Part shown: one piece after another, positions 17,346-24,777 of the stretch
Numbering within the stretch: the stretch's first letter is position 1
Layout of the letters: each line of letters starts with the position of its first letter
Source: Microbacterium testaceum
GTDB taxonomy: Bacteria > Actinomycetota > Actinomycetes > Actinomycetales > Microbacteriaceae
Length of the DNA: 53,263 nt
Assembly (NCBI RefSeq): GCF_006539145.1
Contig: NZ_BJML01000013.1
Location: 1-53,263, forward strand
Direction: 5' to 3'
Notes under the pieces: model-generated
The model's input: only the letters and a program-made list of their open reading frames with translations
What the model was told of the DNA's origin: nothing
The model's database searches: none
Translations under genes and position numbers: made by a program

Positions 17346-17397
17346 CACGCATAAACGCGCTCCTCGCGTTTGTGAGCGCTGAGAGCGCTTATGCGTG
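17346..17397. repeat. Cloverleaf-like palindromic element after coaD
   Basis: Outer arms CACGCATAA (17346-17354) and TTATGCGTG (17389-17397) are perfect complements. Inside lie two hairpins: AAACGCG-CTCCT-CGCGTTT (17353-17371) and AGCGCT-GAG-AGCGCT (17375-17389). The fold is a three-way junction. The stretch is visibly more AT-rich than its surroundings. It may be a REP/MITE-like element, a terminator, or a small structured RNA. Confidence 0.65.
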
Positions 17398-17473
17398 ATG
17401 TGGGCTCTGCGAGTGCGGCACCGGCGCGTCCGCCCGGCCCTTGCTCAGGGGCGCACGGGTAGCATTGACCACC

Positions 17474-18034
17474 GTGAGAACTCGCCGACCCGGACCCTTC
17501 CAGCTCCCCGTACGCGACATCGAGCGCCACCCGGGCGAGATGCGCGAACACACCCTCGACATCCCGACCCCCGAGAAATGGGGGGAGGGCCTGCTCTCCG
17601 TCCCCGAGGCCGAGATGCTCGAACTCGATGTGCGTCTCGAGTCCGTCCACGAGGGGATCCTCGTGTCGGGCACGGTCGACACCAGCGCCACGGGGGTGTG
17701 CGGACGCTGCCTCATCGACATCGTCGAGCCTGTCGAAGTCGAGTTCCAGGAACTTTTCGCGTATCCTGGGGACGAAGCGAGTGACTTCGACGTTCAAGAC
17801 GACCACGTGGATCTTGAAAATCTGGTCCGGGATGCCATTGTCCTGTCGCTTCCGTTCCAGCCGGTGTGTCAGCCGGACTGCCCCGGGCTCGACCCGAACA
17901 CGGGCGAGAGGCTGACGGAAAGCCCCGGCACCACGGAGCAGGAGCCTGTCGATCCTCGATGGGCTGCGCTCCAGCAGTACACCCCAGACGACGGCGATGC
18001 GCTCCGCGCCGCCCCCAAGACAGAGAAGAGCTAG
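17474..18034 (+). CDS. YceD/DUF177 family protein
   Basis: 186 residues from the GTG at 17474; a frame open further upstream (from 17441) is less likely. The family CxxC motif is VCGRCLIDIVEPVEVEF near 76-92. A second cysteine cluster, CQPDCPGLDPNTGE, is typical of YceD. The family is implicated in 23S rRNA maturation and large-subunit assembly. It sits directly before rpmF (2 nt), the conserved yceD-rpmF-rnc order. TAGCAT at 17460-17465 lies 8 nt before the GTG and may be its -10. Confidence 0.9.
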   Translation: MRTRRPGPFQLPVRDIERHPGEMREHTLDIPTPEKWGEGLLSVPEAEMLELDVRLESVHEGILVSGTVDTSATGVCGRCLIDIVEPVEVEFQELFAYPGDEASDFDVQDDHVDLENLVRDAIVLSLPFQPVCQPDCPGLDPNTGERLTESPGTTEQEPVDPRWAALQQYTPDDGDALRAAPKTEKS

Positions 18035-18036
18035 TC

Positions 18037-18246
18037 ATGGCAGGTAACCCCCCGAAGCGGAAGGTCTCCCGCTCGAACACCCGCTCGCGTCGTGCGCAGT
18101 GGAAGGCTGAAGCCCCCGCGCTGGTCAAGACCATCGAGAACGGCAAGGTCGTCTACAGCCGTCCCCACCAGGCGAAGGTCGTCACCGACTCGCAGGGCAC
18201 CGAGCTCTTCCTCGAGTACAAGGGCCGCAAGGTCGCCGACGTCTGA
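18037..18246 (+). CDS. rpmF: 50S ribosomal protein L32
   Basis: 69 residues. The N-terminus MAGNPPKRKVSRSNTRSRR is characteristic of L32. The protein has no cysteine, so it lacks the zinc-ribbon ligands found in the C+ form of L32; it is a zinc-independent form. The ATG lies 2 nt after the yceD stop. rnc starts 10 nt later, so the three are probably one transcript. Confidence 0.95.
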   Translation: MAGNPPKRKVSRSNTRSRRAQWKAEAPALVKTIENGKVVYSRPHQAKVVTDSQGTELFLEYKGRKVADV

Positions 18247-18256
18247 TCGGCGATTC

Positions 18257-18949
18257 GTGACGCGTAAGAACGTCGAGCGCACAGCGCTCACCGAGAAGCT
18301 CGGGGTCGAGATCGACCCCGAGCTTCTTTCTCTTGCTTTGACGCACCGCTCGTTCGCCTACGAGAACGGCGGCATTCCGCACAACGAGCGTCTCGAGTTC
18401 CTCGGCGACTCGGTGCTCGGCCAGGCCGTCACGGTCCGGCTGTTCACACGGCATCCCGACCTCGACGAAGGAAGCCTCGCGAAACGTCGCGCGAGCGTCG
18501 TGTCGACGGTGGCGTTGGCTGAGGTCGCCCGCACGATCGGTCTCGGCGACCACGTGCGACTGGGTCGGGGCGAGATCCTCACCGGTGGGCGCGACAAGGA
18601 TTCGATCCTCGCCGACACCATGGAAGCCCTCATCGGGGCGACGTTCTTGTCGGCCGGCCCCGATGCGGCGACCGACATGGTGCTTCGCCTGGTCGAACCG
18701 CTTCTCGCTGACCCGGAGCGCTACGGCGCGGCGATGGACCCGAAGACGAGCCTGCAAGAGATCGCTGCCCGCCTGGGACTGGCGGCACCCGCGTACGTGG
18801 TCGAGGCCACCGGCCCCGACCACGACCGGCGGTTCACCGCCACCGTCACGACGGGCGACGTCGTCACCACGGGCGTCGGCTCGAGCAAGAAGCACGCCGA
18901 GATGGCAGCGGCGCTGACCGCGTGGCGCGAGCTCGACGCACGTGCCTGA
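18257..18949 (+). CDS. rnc: Ribonuclease III
   Basis: 230 residues. The RNase III signature ERLEFLGDSVL is at 44-54, and the second acidic pair is D120/E123 in ADTMEALIGA. The C-terminal double-stranded RNA-binding domain covers about 158-228, with GSSKKHAEMAAA. It processes rRNA precursors and structured mRNAs. The GTG at 18257 gives the expected length. Its last 8 nt overlap mutM. Confidence 0.96.
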   Translation: MTRKNVERTALTEKLGVEIDPELLSLALTHRSFAYENGGIPHNERLEFLGDSVLGQAVTVRLFTRHPDLDEGSLAKRRASVVSTVALAEVARTIGLGDHVRLGRGEILTGGRDKDSILADTMEALIGATFLSAGPDAATDMVLRLVEPLLADPERYGAAMDPKTSLQEIAARLGLAAPAYVVEATGPDHDRRFTATVTTGDVVTTGVGSSKKHAEMAAALTAWRELDARA

Positions 18950-19832
18950 GCTTCCCGAGGTCGAGGTCGTCCGCGCCGGGCTCGAGCCCGCCGTGACGGG
19001 GGCCCTCATCGCGTCGGTCGACGTCCGTGACGAGCGTGCCCTGACCCGCCACACGGGGGGAGCTGCGCATTTCGAAGCGGAGCTCACCGGGAGGCGCATC
19101 TCGTCGGCCGTGCGGCGGGGCAAGTTCCTGTGGATGCCGGTGGCCGACGACGAGGCCATCGTCACCCACCTCGGCATGAGCGGGCAGATGCTGCTGCGTT
19201 CCCCCGGGGCGCCGGAGGAGCGGCATGAGCGCATCCGCATCGAGTTGGAGCATCCGGTGCACGGGTCGCTTTCGGTCGTCTTCGCCGACCAGCGCACCTT
19301 CGGCTCGCTCGCCGTTGACCGGCTCGTCGATACGCCCGATGGAGCAGCGGGCGGCCGCGGCTCGGAGCTCGCCCGCGTGCCGACGCAGGTCGCGCACATC
19401 GGTCGAGATCCCCTCGACCCTGCGTTCGATGTCGCGCGATTCCGCGCGCGAGTGGCGCGGACCTCCTCGGGGATCAAGCGCGTGCTGCTGGATCAGACAG
19501 TGGCGAGCGGTATCGGCAACATCTACGCCGACGAGTCGCTGTGGGCCGCGCGTATCCACCCCGAGACCGCAGCATCCGATCTCTCGACGCGCGCCGTCAA
19601 CCGTCTGCTCGGTGAGATCCAGGCGGTGCTCGAAAAGGCCCTCGCTGAGGGCGGGACGAGCTTCGACGCGCAGTACGTGAACGTCAACGGTCAGGCCGGC
19701 TACTTCGCCCACTCGCTGAACGCCTACGGGCGCACCGGCCAGCCGTGTCCGCGGTGCGGGCGACCGATCGTGCGGGTGTCGTTCATGAACCGGTCGAGCC
19801 ACTTCTGCCCGCACTGCCAGAAGCGGCGCTGA
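18942..19832 (+). CDS. mutM: Formamidopyrimidine-DNA glycosylase
   Basis: 296 residues. The N-terminus reads MPELPEVE, giving the catalytic proline P2 and glutamate E3 after Met removal. The zinc finger at the C-terminus has C269, C272, C289 and C292 (CPRCG and CPHCQ). The helix-two-turn-helix region LLDQTVASGIGNIYADESLW binds DNA. It excises 8-oxoguanine. The GTG start overlaps rnc by 8 nt. It ends the conserved coaD-to-mutM block; an accessory cassette follows. Confidence 0.96.
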   Translation: MPELPEVEVVRAGLEPAVTGALIASVDVRDERALTRHTGGAAHFEAELTGRRISSAVRRGKFLWMPVADDEAIVTHLGMSGQMLLRSPGAPEERHERIRIELEHPVHGSLSVVFADQRTFGSLAVDRLVDTPDGAAGGRGSELARVPTQVAHIGRDPLDPAFDVARFRARVARTSSGIKRVLLDQTVASGIGNIYADESLWAARIHPETAASDLSTRAVNRLLGEIQAVLEKALAEGGTSFDAQYVNVNGQAGYFAHSLNAYGRTGQPCPRCGRPIVRVSFMNRSSHFCPHCQKRR

Positions 19833-19917
19833 AAGGACCATGGGCCGCGCGCTCCAGAGCGGCTGATTCGTCGGGTGATTTCTGTCGTCGTGCTCGTCGG
19901 TAACGTTGCGTAATCGG

Positions 19918-19930
19918 TACAGTGTTGGCG
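19918..19930 (+). promoter_or_regulatory. Probable -10 box for the type VII cassette
   Basis: TACAGT at 19918-19923 lies 7 nt before the ATG at 19931. An in-frame GTG at 19922 would fall inside this box and is therefore disfavoured. TAACGT/TAATCG just upstream makes this one of the most AT-rich spots in the area. Confidence 0.5.
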
Positions 19931-20218
19931 ATGAACGAGTGGTCGGTGGATCCGGAAGGACTGCGTTTCGCGGCTTCGGTCGTCCGGTACGCCGTACAGA
20001 TCACTGAGCCGGAGACGGCAACGGCGGCGACCGCACGTGTCGGCGATGCTGAGCTCGCCGCGGCCTTGTCGGCGTTCATGCAGGCTCTGACAGGTGGGTG
20101 GATGCAGCGGGTGTCCGCGACCGAGGGTGTGTGTCAGACATTGGCGGCCTCGGCGACGTTGTATGAAACAGCCGATGAAGAAGGTGTTCGTGACGTGCGC
20201 CAGGCGGATAATTTCTGA
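19931..20218 (+). CDS. EspC-like small helical protein, probable type VII secretion target
   Basis: 95 residues, predicted as two helices around a Gly-rich turn (LTGGWM at 53-58). The opening MNEWSVDPEGLRFAAS and the closing SATLYETADEEGV match the EspC/DUF2580 pattern. The C-terminal export signal YxxxD is present as Y78-E-T-A-D82. EspC-type proteins are secreted by ESX systems as partners of larger substrates. The stop shares one base with the next ATG (TGATG), so it is coupled to the DUF1023 hydrolase. No ESX membrane machinery lies in the window, so secretion is inferred from motifs only. Confidence 0.75.
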   Translation: MNEWSVDPEGLRFAASVVRYAVQITEPETATAATARVGDAELAAALSAFMQALTGGWMQRVSATEGVCQTLAASATLYETADEEGVRDVRQADNF

Positions 20219-22038
20219 TGGCGGAACTGGGGCAGACCTCCGATCCGATTTCCTTGGTGCCGGGCTCGGTCGGAGACGTCCAGGCAATCGTCGAGCTGTG
20301 CGCCCGGCGCTCGCGTGTCGCACGGCAGGCCGCCGAGACGGTCGGCAGGAAGAAGAACATCGACGACTGGGTGGGGCAGTCCGCCGACGCCTACACCGCC
20401 CGCGTGACCCGGGTGGCGACCGCGTGGTCCGACGCGGACGAGGCGCTGGCCCGTGTCGGCGCCGCGATGCGCGCATACGCTTCGGCGTTGGCGGGGGCAC
20501 AGGCGAGAGCTGCGACCGCGATCGAGGGTTGGGATTATGCGCGGTCCCTTCAACGCACGGAGCAGACGGCCGGTGCGGAGTTGCCGGGCTTCGTCGAGCC
20601 GTTCTCCGGCGCGTGGCCCCTCGTGTTCGCCGGGGGCGCCGACACGACTCCGCCGCGCACGAGTGCGGAGGCGTTCGCAACGGCTGACAGCTGGCTTGCC
20701 GAGGGGCGGAGATGGGTAGCCGATGCGGCACGCACCGCAACCGCGGCTGTGGCTGTTGCGACCGCGGTGCTCCGAGCCGACAGCGGATCCGTGTGGGCGT
20801 CGTCGAGCGCAGCCCTCGGAAGCGGGCCGGTGACGTCGGCGACGGCGCTCTCGGTCCTGAAGTCGTTGCGCGGCGACGACCTCACGTCGCTGCTGTCGGC
20901 GCGTCCCGACCTTGCCGCTCTTCTCTCGCAGGCGTCGCCCGCCGATGTCGCGAGCTGGTGGTCGGGTCTCGACGGTGGCCAGCAGGAAGCGCTGGTCCAC
21001 GCTGCCCCCGCCGTCATCGGCAACCTCGGCGGAGTGGCCTACCGCGCGCGTGATGAGGCCAATCGCATCGTGCTCGACCAAGCGATCGCGGATGCCAAGC
21101 GCAGCCCCCTCGACAAGTCGGAGCAGATCGCGGCGCTAGAGGCGTTGAAGAAGTCGGCCCAGAGTCACACGTTGGTGTCGGTTGTGCTTGACGAACCTCC
21201 GCTCGCGCAGGTCGCCGTCGGCGACCTGGATGCCGCGAGGAATGTGTCGTTCATCGTGCCGGGGATGAACTCGAACGTGGCGGGTGACATGGCGACTTAC
21301 GTCGATGCTGCGAAGCAACTCCAGTACGCGCAGCGCCGTGCGGGCGGCGGAGAGCTCGGCGACTACGCCGTTATCGCGTGGCTGGGCTACCACCCCCCGA
21401 CGAACGATATGCCGGTGGACGTGGCATTCAACGGGAAAGCCGAGGCGGGCGCACCCGCCTTATCGAAAGACCTCACGTCGATGGCTGCTGTTCACGAAGC
21501 ATCGGGCATCCCTGCCTCGGTTTCTGTCATCGCCCACTCTTATGGCACCAATGTCGCGGCACTCGCACTCACCGACGCTCACGCGGACCACGTCGTCCTG
21601 CTCGGCTCGGCCGGTGTAGACAATCAAGTAGACAACGTCGCGGACCTGAATGTGCCTCCCGGACAGGTGTTCGCATCTCAAGCCCGTCACGACGGCTGGG
21701 CGCCTGTCGGGCAGATCACCTCGTACGTCGTCCTAGACGGACGCGTCGACCCGACAGCGACATCGTTCGGGGCGCGCGAGTTCTCCTCGGAAGCGGGCAT
21801 CGCCCCCGGCGGCGAGACGCTGCGCGCGGTTGACAAACACGGACCGTTCGGCGATGGCTCGGAGACATTCAGCTACTTCGATGCGAACACGACCGCGCAG
21901 TTCAACACGGCGTTGGCAACGACGGGCCGCGGGGACGAGGTCATCGTCGACAAACCGCTGACAGAATCAGACCTCATCGGGCCGCATCACTCGAGCGGAT
22001 CGAATGAGTACCCGGTCGGGTGGAACGGCATTCGTTGA
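20218..22038 (+). CDS. DUF1023 alpha/beta-hydrolase with N-terminal WXG-like helical domain
   Basis: 606 residues. The N-terminal ~110 residues are helical with a W51-V-G53 motif, as in type VII secreted substrates. A helical linker holds the DUF1023-associated segment WWSGLDGGQQEALV and IGNLGGVAYRARDEANR (about 247-283). The C-terminal alpha/beta hydrolase has the nucleophile S441 in AHSYG and a likely catalytic histidine at H541. DUF1023 enzymes resemble lipases or esterases; the substrate is unknown. There is no Sec signal peptide. It lies between an EspC-like partner and a lipoprotein, suggesting an exported effector with a membrane-anchored partner or immunity factor (inference). Confidence 0.82.
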   Translation: MAELGQTSDPISLVPGSVGDVQAIVELCARRSRVARQAAETVGRKKNIDDWVGQSADAYTARVTRVATAWSDADEALARVGAAMRAYASALAGAQARAATAIEGWDYARSLQRTEQTAGAELPGFVEPFSGAWPLVFAGGADTTPPRTSAEAFATADSWLAEGRRWVADAARTATAAVAVATAVLRADSGSVWASSSAALGSGPVTSATALSVLKSLRGDDLTSLLSARPDLAALLSQASPADVASWWSGLDGGQQEALVHAAPAVIGNLGGVAYRARDEANRIVLDQAIADAKRSPLDKSEQIAALEALKKSAQSHTLVSVVLDEPPLAQVAVGDLDAARNVSFIVPGMNSNVAGDMATYVDAAKQLQYAQRRAGGGELGDYAVIAWLGYHPPTNDMPVDVAFNGKAEAGAPALSKDLTSMAAVHEASGIPASVSVIAHSYGTNVAALALTDAHADHVVLLGSAGVDNQVDNVADLNVPPGQVFASQARHDGWAPVGQITSYVVLDGRVDPTATSFGAREFSSEAGIAPGGETLRAVDKHGPFGDGSETFSYFDANTTAQFNTALATTGRGDEVIVDKPLTESDLIGPHHSSGSNEYPVGWNGIR

Positions 22039-22040
22039 CT

Positions 22041-22565
22041 ATGAACAGACGCACTTACATCGCAGTCAGCGCGCTGCTCGTCGTCCTGCTCACCGCTTGC
22101 TCACCCGGTGGCGACCAGAACTCGAAGGGACCCGACGTGACCCCAGAAGATGTCAAGGCGCAGATCCTCGATCTCTACGAGGCGAGCGCAGCCGCGGTCG
22201 CGGCTGAGGGCTGGAAAGTAGATGACGCCTCGTGGCTAGCTTGCGCCGACGACTCTGCGGGACCGCGCGTGAAGTTGTCGTTTGCCGCGTCCCGCTCCGA
22301 GCCATTGCCGAGCGCTGCCGCTGATCTCATCGCAAACGCGCAGAAAGTGTGGCAGGAGCGAGGACACGACGTGACGGTCGAGCGCGACACGAACCTGACT
22401 CCGCCACGGTGGATTCTTTCTGATCCGCCTTACCTCACGGGCACCGAACCGGATGGCAGCTACTATCTGCTGGACGTCAGCGATCGCGCTGTATACTTCC
22501 AGGCCACCAGTGCCTGCGTACCCGGCGACATCTTCGAACTCACGAGCCCCACGCCGACCCCATGA
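22041..22565 (+). CDS. Small lipoprotein of the type VII cassette
   Basis: 174 residues. The signal peptide MNRRTYIAVSALLVVLLTAC carries a clear lipobox with lipid-modified C20. The mature domain is about 150 residues with two further cysteines (about 72 and 162) that could form a disulfide, and ends in a Pro/Thr tail. I do not recognise a family. It lies 2 nt after the hydrolase stop and overlaps the WXG100 gene by 4 nt. Position and surface anchoring suggest an immunity or accessory protein for the hydrolase; this is inference. An in-frame upstream start at 22020 lies inside the hydrolase gene and would spoil the signal peptide. Confidence 0.8.
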   Translation: MNRRTYIAVSALLVVLLTACSPGGDQNSKGPDVTPEDVKAQILDLYEASAAAVAAEGWKVDDASWLACADDSAGPRVKLSFAASRSEPLPSAAADLIANAQKVWQERGHDVTVERDTNLTPPRWILSDPPYLTGTEPDGSYYLLDVSDRAVYFQATSACVPGDIFELTSPTPTP

Positions 22566-22846
22566 CCCTCAGATTCGATCCCCAGCGGCACGCGGAGACG
22601 ATCGCCGCTTTGCGACGGGTGATCGCTGGCATCCAGGATCAGCTGGACGGCCTCGATCGGGAGGTCACCGTACTGCGTGGGCAGTGGTCGGGTGCCGCGC
22701 AGGCTGCGTACGAGCGTACTCACCGAGAATGGGCGGACTCCATCGGTCGCTTGCATTCCGCGCTGGGTGATGCGACGGGAGCGGCGCAGCACGCCGGTGA
22801 CCGTCTCACCCAGACCGAGTCAGATGTGACCGCACTGTGGTCGTGA
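22562..22846 (+). CDS. WXG100 family protein
   Basis: 94 residues, two amphipathic helices around the W42-S-G44 turn, the size and shape of ESAT-6/CFP-10 proteins. Its C-terminus TESDVTALWS lacks a clear YxxxD/E signal, so it may be the partner that relies on a heterodimer for export. It overlaps the lipoprotein gene by ATGA and ends the cassette; a strong bidirectional terminator follows. Confidence 0.85.
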   Translation: MTLRFDPQRHAETIAALRRVIAGIQDQLDGLDREVTVLRGQWSGAAQAAYERTHREWADSIGRLHSALGDATGAAQHAGDRLTQTESDVTALWS

Positions 22847-22849
22847 CGC

Positions 22850-22885
22850 GAGAGGGGGACGGGACGCTAGACCCGTCCCCCTCTC
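22850..22885. terminator. Bidirectional terminator hairpin
   Basis: A perfect 14-bp stem, GAGAGGGGGACGGG (22850-22863) with its complement at 22872-22885, has an 8-nt loop. It lies between the convergent WXG100 and GNAT genes, 3 nt from each stop. There is no T-tract, but the stem is very strong. Confidence 0.8.
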
Positions 22886-22888
22886 GGG

Positions 22889-23968
22889 TCACAGCACCTT
22901 CTTCCACACTCCCTCGTACGAGATCGGGGCGAAGCCGATGGCTTCGTTGATCGAGAGCATGGGGCGGTTCTCTTCGGCGTTGTAGGTCAGCACGCGGGGT
23001 GACTCCGGTGCGACGTCGTGCCACGCGAGGAGTCCCGCGCACTTCACGAGCATGCCGAGCCGGTGGCCGCGGTGGGCGGCGACGACGAGGGTGTCCTCCT
23101 GGCTGGTGGCAGCGGTGCGGTCCTTGCCGATGACGAGCTCGTTGAAGGCCGCAAGCTCACCAGTGTCGACGTGCTGGGCGGCGGTGACGAGCATGTGCCG
23201 TCCGGCGTCGATGTAGCCGGCTTCGTAGCGGCGCACCCGACCGGCATCCCACACCTCCTCGTCGAACTCGAGGTCCGCCGAGGGGGCGTCGGTCACCATA
23301 CGCGACTTCATCCACGCGAACGCATCGACGAACTCGTCGGGCGTGGGCAGAGTCCACTGCACGATCCGGTAGCCCGAGGCCGCCTGTTCGGCGTCCGCGA
23401 GCAGTTGATCAAGACGTGGTCGTGCCCCGGCGAGATCGAGCGAGCTGACGCGCACGATCTGTTCGAGCGAGAATCCGGATGCCAGGAGGAACCGCGCCGC
23501 GTGATCCCGCGGGATCGAGCCGAATCCCGTCGGCGCGTCGAGGCGCGGTCCGTCCGCGGCGGGATGCTCGGCCCACGACTGCAGGACGGTACGTCCGTGC
23601 TCGCGCGCCGTGCTCTCGATGAGCGCATAGGCGGCGCGTCCGATGCCGTGGCCCCACGCGGAGCGGCGCAGTTCGATGAGCCAGAATCCGGTGCGGGCGC
23701 CTTCTTCCTGCGGGAAGTCGAGGCCCACCCGCCCGACGACCTCGCCGTGGAAGACGGCGATCCACGCGTACCGCTTCATCTCGGGCTGGGGTTGGTACAG
23801 GGGGAGGAGCTCGTCGGCGGGCATGAACGAATCGTCGTGCCCCGAGATCTCGGCGTAGACCAGGTTGCGGAGGCGGACCATCTCGCGGAAGTCCGCGGCA
23901 TCCGGATCGTCGATGCGGGCGGGGATGTGAAGCGGGCGCAGCTCGAGGCCGGCGGGGAAGGAAGTCAT
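22889..23968 (-). CDS. GNAT family N-acetyltransferase with tandem GNAT-like domains
   Basis: 359 residues. The N-terminal half has a GNAT core with acetyl-CoA signature RRSAWGHGIGRAAYALIE near 110-127. The C-terminal half has a second one, VVAAHRGHRLGMLVKCAGL near 300-318, followed by NAEENRPMLSINEAIGF. Such double-GNAT proteins are common in actinobacteria; substrates are mostly unknown. The ATG at 23968 is chosen because the upstream extension is low-complexity Pro/Ala/Arg. It is last in a leftward run after the 95-residue protein. Confidence 0.88.
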   Translation of the reverse strand: MTSFPAGLELRPLHIPARIDDPDAADFREMVRLRNLVYAEISGHDDSFMPADELLPLYQPQPEMKRYAWIAVFHGEVVGRVGLDFPQEEGARTGFWLIELRRSAWGHGIGRAAYALIESTAREHGRTVLQSWAEHPAADGPRLDAPTGFGSIPRDHAARFLLASGFSLEQIVRVSSLDLAGARPRLDQLLADAEQAASGYRIVQWTLPTPDEFVDAFAWMKSRMVTDAPSADLEFDEEVWDAGRVRRYEAGYIDAGRHMLVTAAQHVDTGELAAFNELVIGKDRTAATSQEDTLVVAAHRGHRLGMLVKCAGLLAWHDVAPESPRVLTYNAEENRPMLSINEAIGFAPISYEGVWKKVL

Positions 23969-24035
23969 TCGAAGGTCTTTCGTCGGATGAGACGGGGGAG
24001 GGGCGGGGCCGGCCGAGAGGCCGACCCCACCGGGA

Positions 24036-24323
24036 TCAGAACGGCGGGCGGCTGAATGCTGCGGTGCTCTGCCAGGCCCGCTCGCGGCGGTCCCGCTCGG
24101 CGGCCGCGTCGCGAGCTCGCAGGGCTTCGACCGCGCGGTGGTCGAGGGCGCGCGCCCGGTTGGCATGGCGGTTCAGCAGCCACAGCCCCAGGCGCAGCGA
24201 CAGCCGGTCGAAGAGGCCGAGAGGTCGGTACGCCGTCGTGTCGAACGTGACCGTGGAGGGAGTGGGAGGGGTGGAAGGCGCGGCCGAGGAGTGCTGCGGC
24301 GCGCGCGTGAACAGGGCGTTCAT
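24036..24323 (-). CDS. Small basic helical protein, unknown function
   Basis: 95 residues. The first ~30 are Pro/Ser/Thr-rich. Residues 34-51 (LGLFDRLSLRLGLWLLNR) form an amphipathic helix that could lie on a membrane. Residues 52-84 are a charged Arg/Ala/Glu helix, probably coiled coil. It is not recognised as a named family. GGAG lies 8 nt before the ATG. It sits 67 nt upstream of the GNAT gene in the same direction and is probably co-transcribed with it and with the 37-residue small ORF. Confidence 0.65.
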   Translation of the reverse strand: MNALFTRAPQHSSAAPSTPPTPSTVTFDTTAYRPLGLFDRLSLRLGLWLLNRHANRARALDHRAVEALRARDAAAERDRRERAWQSTAAFSRPPF

Positions 24324-24471
24324 GCGGAAGCTCCGTGAAGAAGATCTAGCGAGGAGGAATCGCGTCGAGCAGATAGCTCACGCGGGGGCGGACGCAGAGG
24401 GTCCGGATGGCCGACGTCGAGGAGACGGGCTCACGGGAAGCGGAGACGACAAGGCGTCTCGACGCGGCGAA
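24324..24471 (-). other. Leader-like gap between the small ORF and the 95-residue gene
   Basis: This 148-bp stretch holds a GAGACG/CGTCTC inverted repeat (about 24442-24460). It could be a weak hairpin controlling read-through to the downstream genes. No convincing frame longer than 18 codons was found. Confidence 0.3.
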
Positions 24472-24585
24472 CTAGCCCTGACGAGGGGGCATGCCGACGG
24501 CGGTGGTCACTCCCGTGGCGTATGCGGAGAGCACGGGGACGGCGTTGAAGCCAATGGCGGTGAAGCCGGTCGTGGTGCGAATCAT
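24472..24585 (-). CDS. 37-residue small ORF with consensus ribosome binding site
   Basis: A short frame that begins MIRTTTGFTAIGFNA, continues with small and hydrophobic residues and ends PPRQG. Seven threonines and no cysteine or histidine are seen. A full AAGGAGG (24600-24594) lies exactly 8 nt before the ATG, the best Shine-Dalgarno in the window. A TTGACA-18-TAGCGT promoter lies upstream. This combination strongly suggests translation, yet no family is recognised. It may be a secreted or membrane peptide, a modified-peptide precursor, or a leader for the two downstream genes. Confidence 0.6.
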   Translation of the reverse strand: MIRTTTGFTAIGFNAVPVLSAYATGVTTAVGMPPRQG

Positions 24586-24622
24586 GGAAGTAACCTCCTT
24601 TCGACGTCGGTTGCGACCTCAG

Positions 24623-24652
24623 ACGCTAGCGAAGGCTGTCAGCGAATGTCAA
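24623..24652 (-). promoter_or_regulatory. Near-consensus vegetative promoter, leftward
   Basis: The -35 box TTGACA (24652-24647) is perfect. The spacer is 18 nt and the -10 is TAGCGT (24628-24623). Transcription would start near 24616, giving a 5' leader of about 31 nt before the 37-residue frame. It is the only perfect TTGACA with a correctly spaced -10 that I found in the window. Confidence 0.75.
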
Positions 24653-24777
24653 GCTCCCGCTCAGATTGGGGCGCGTGCCGGGCGCGTCGAACCGCGCCCA
24701 CCGGCCCGCCGCCGCGGAATCCCGCGGTTTCTCGGATACCGTGAACACGCGGGTCGATCGAGCGGAGGGCGGGTGAC

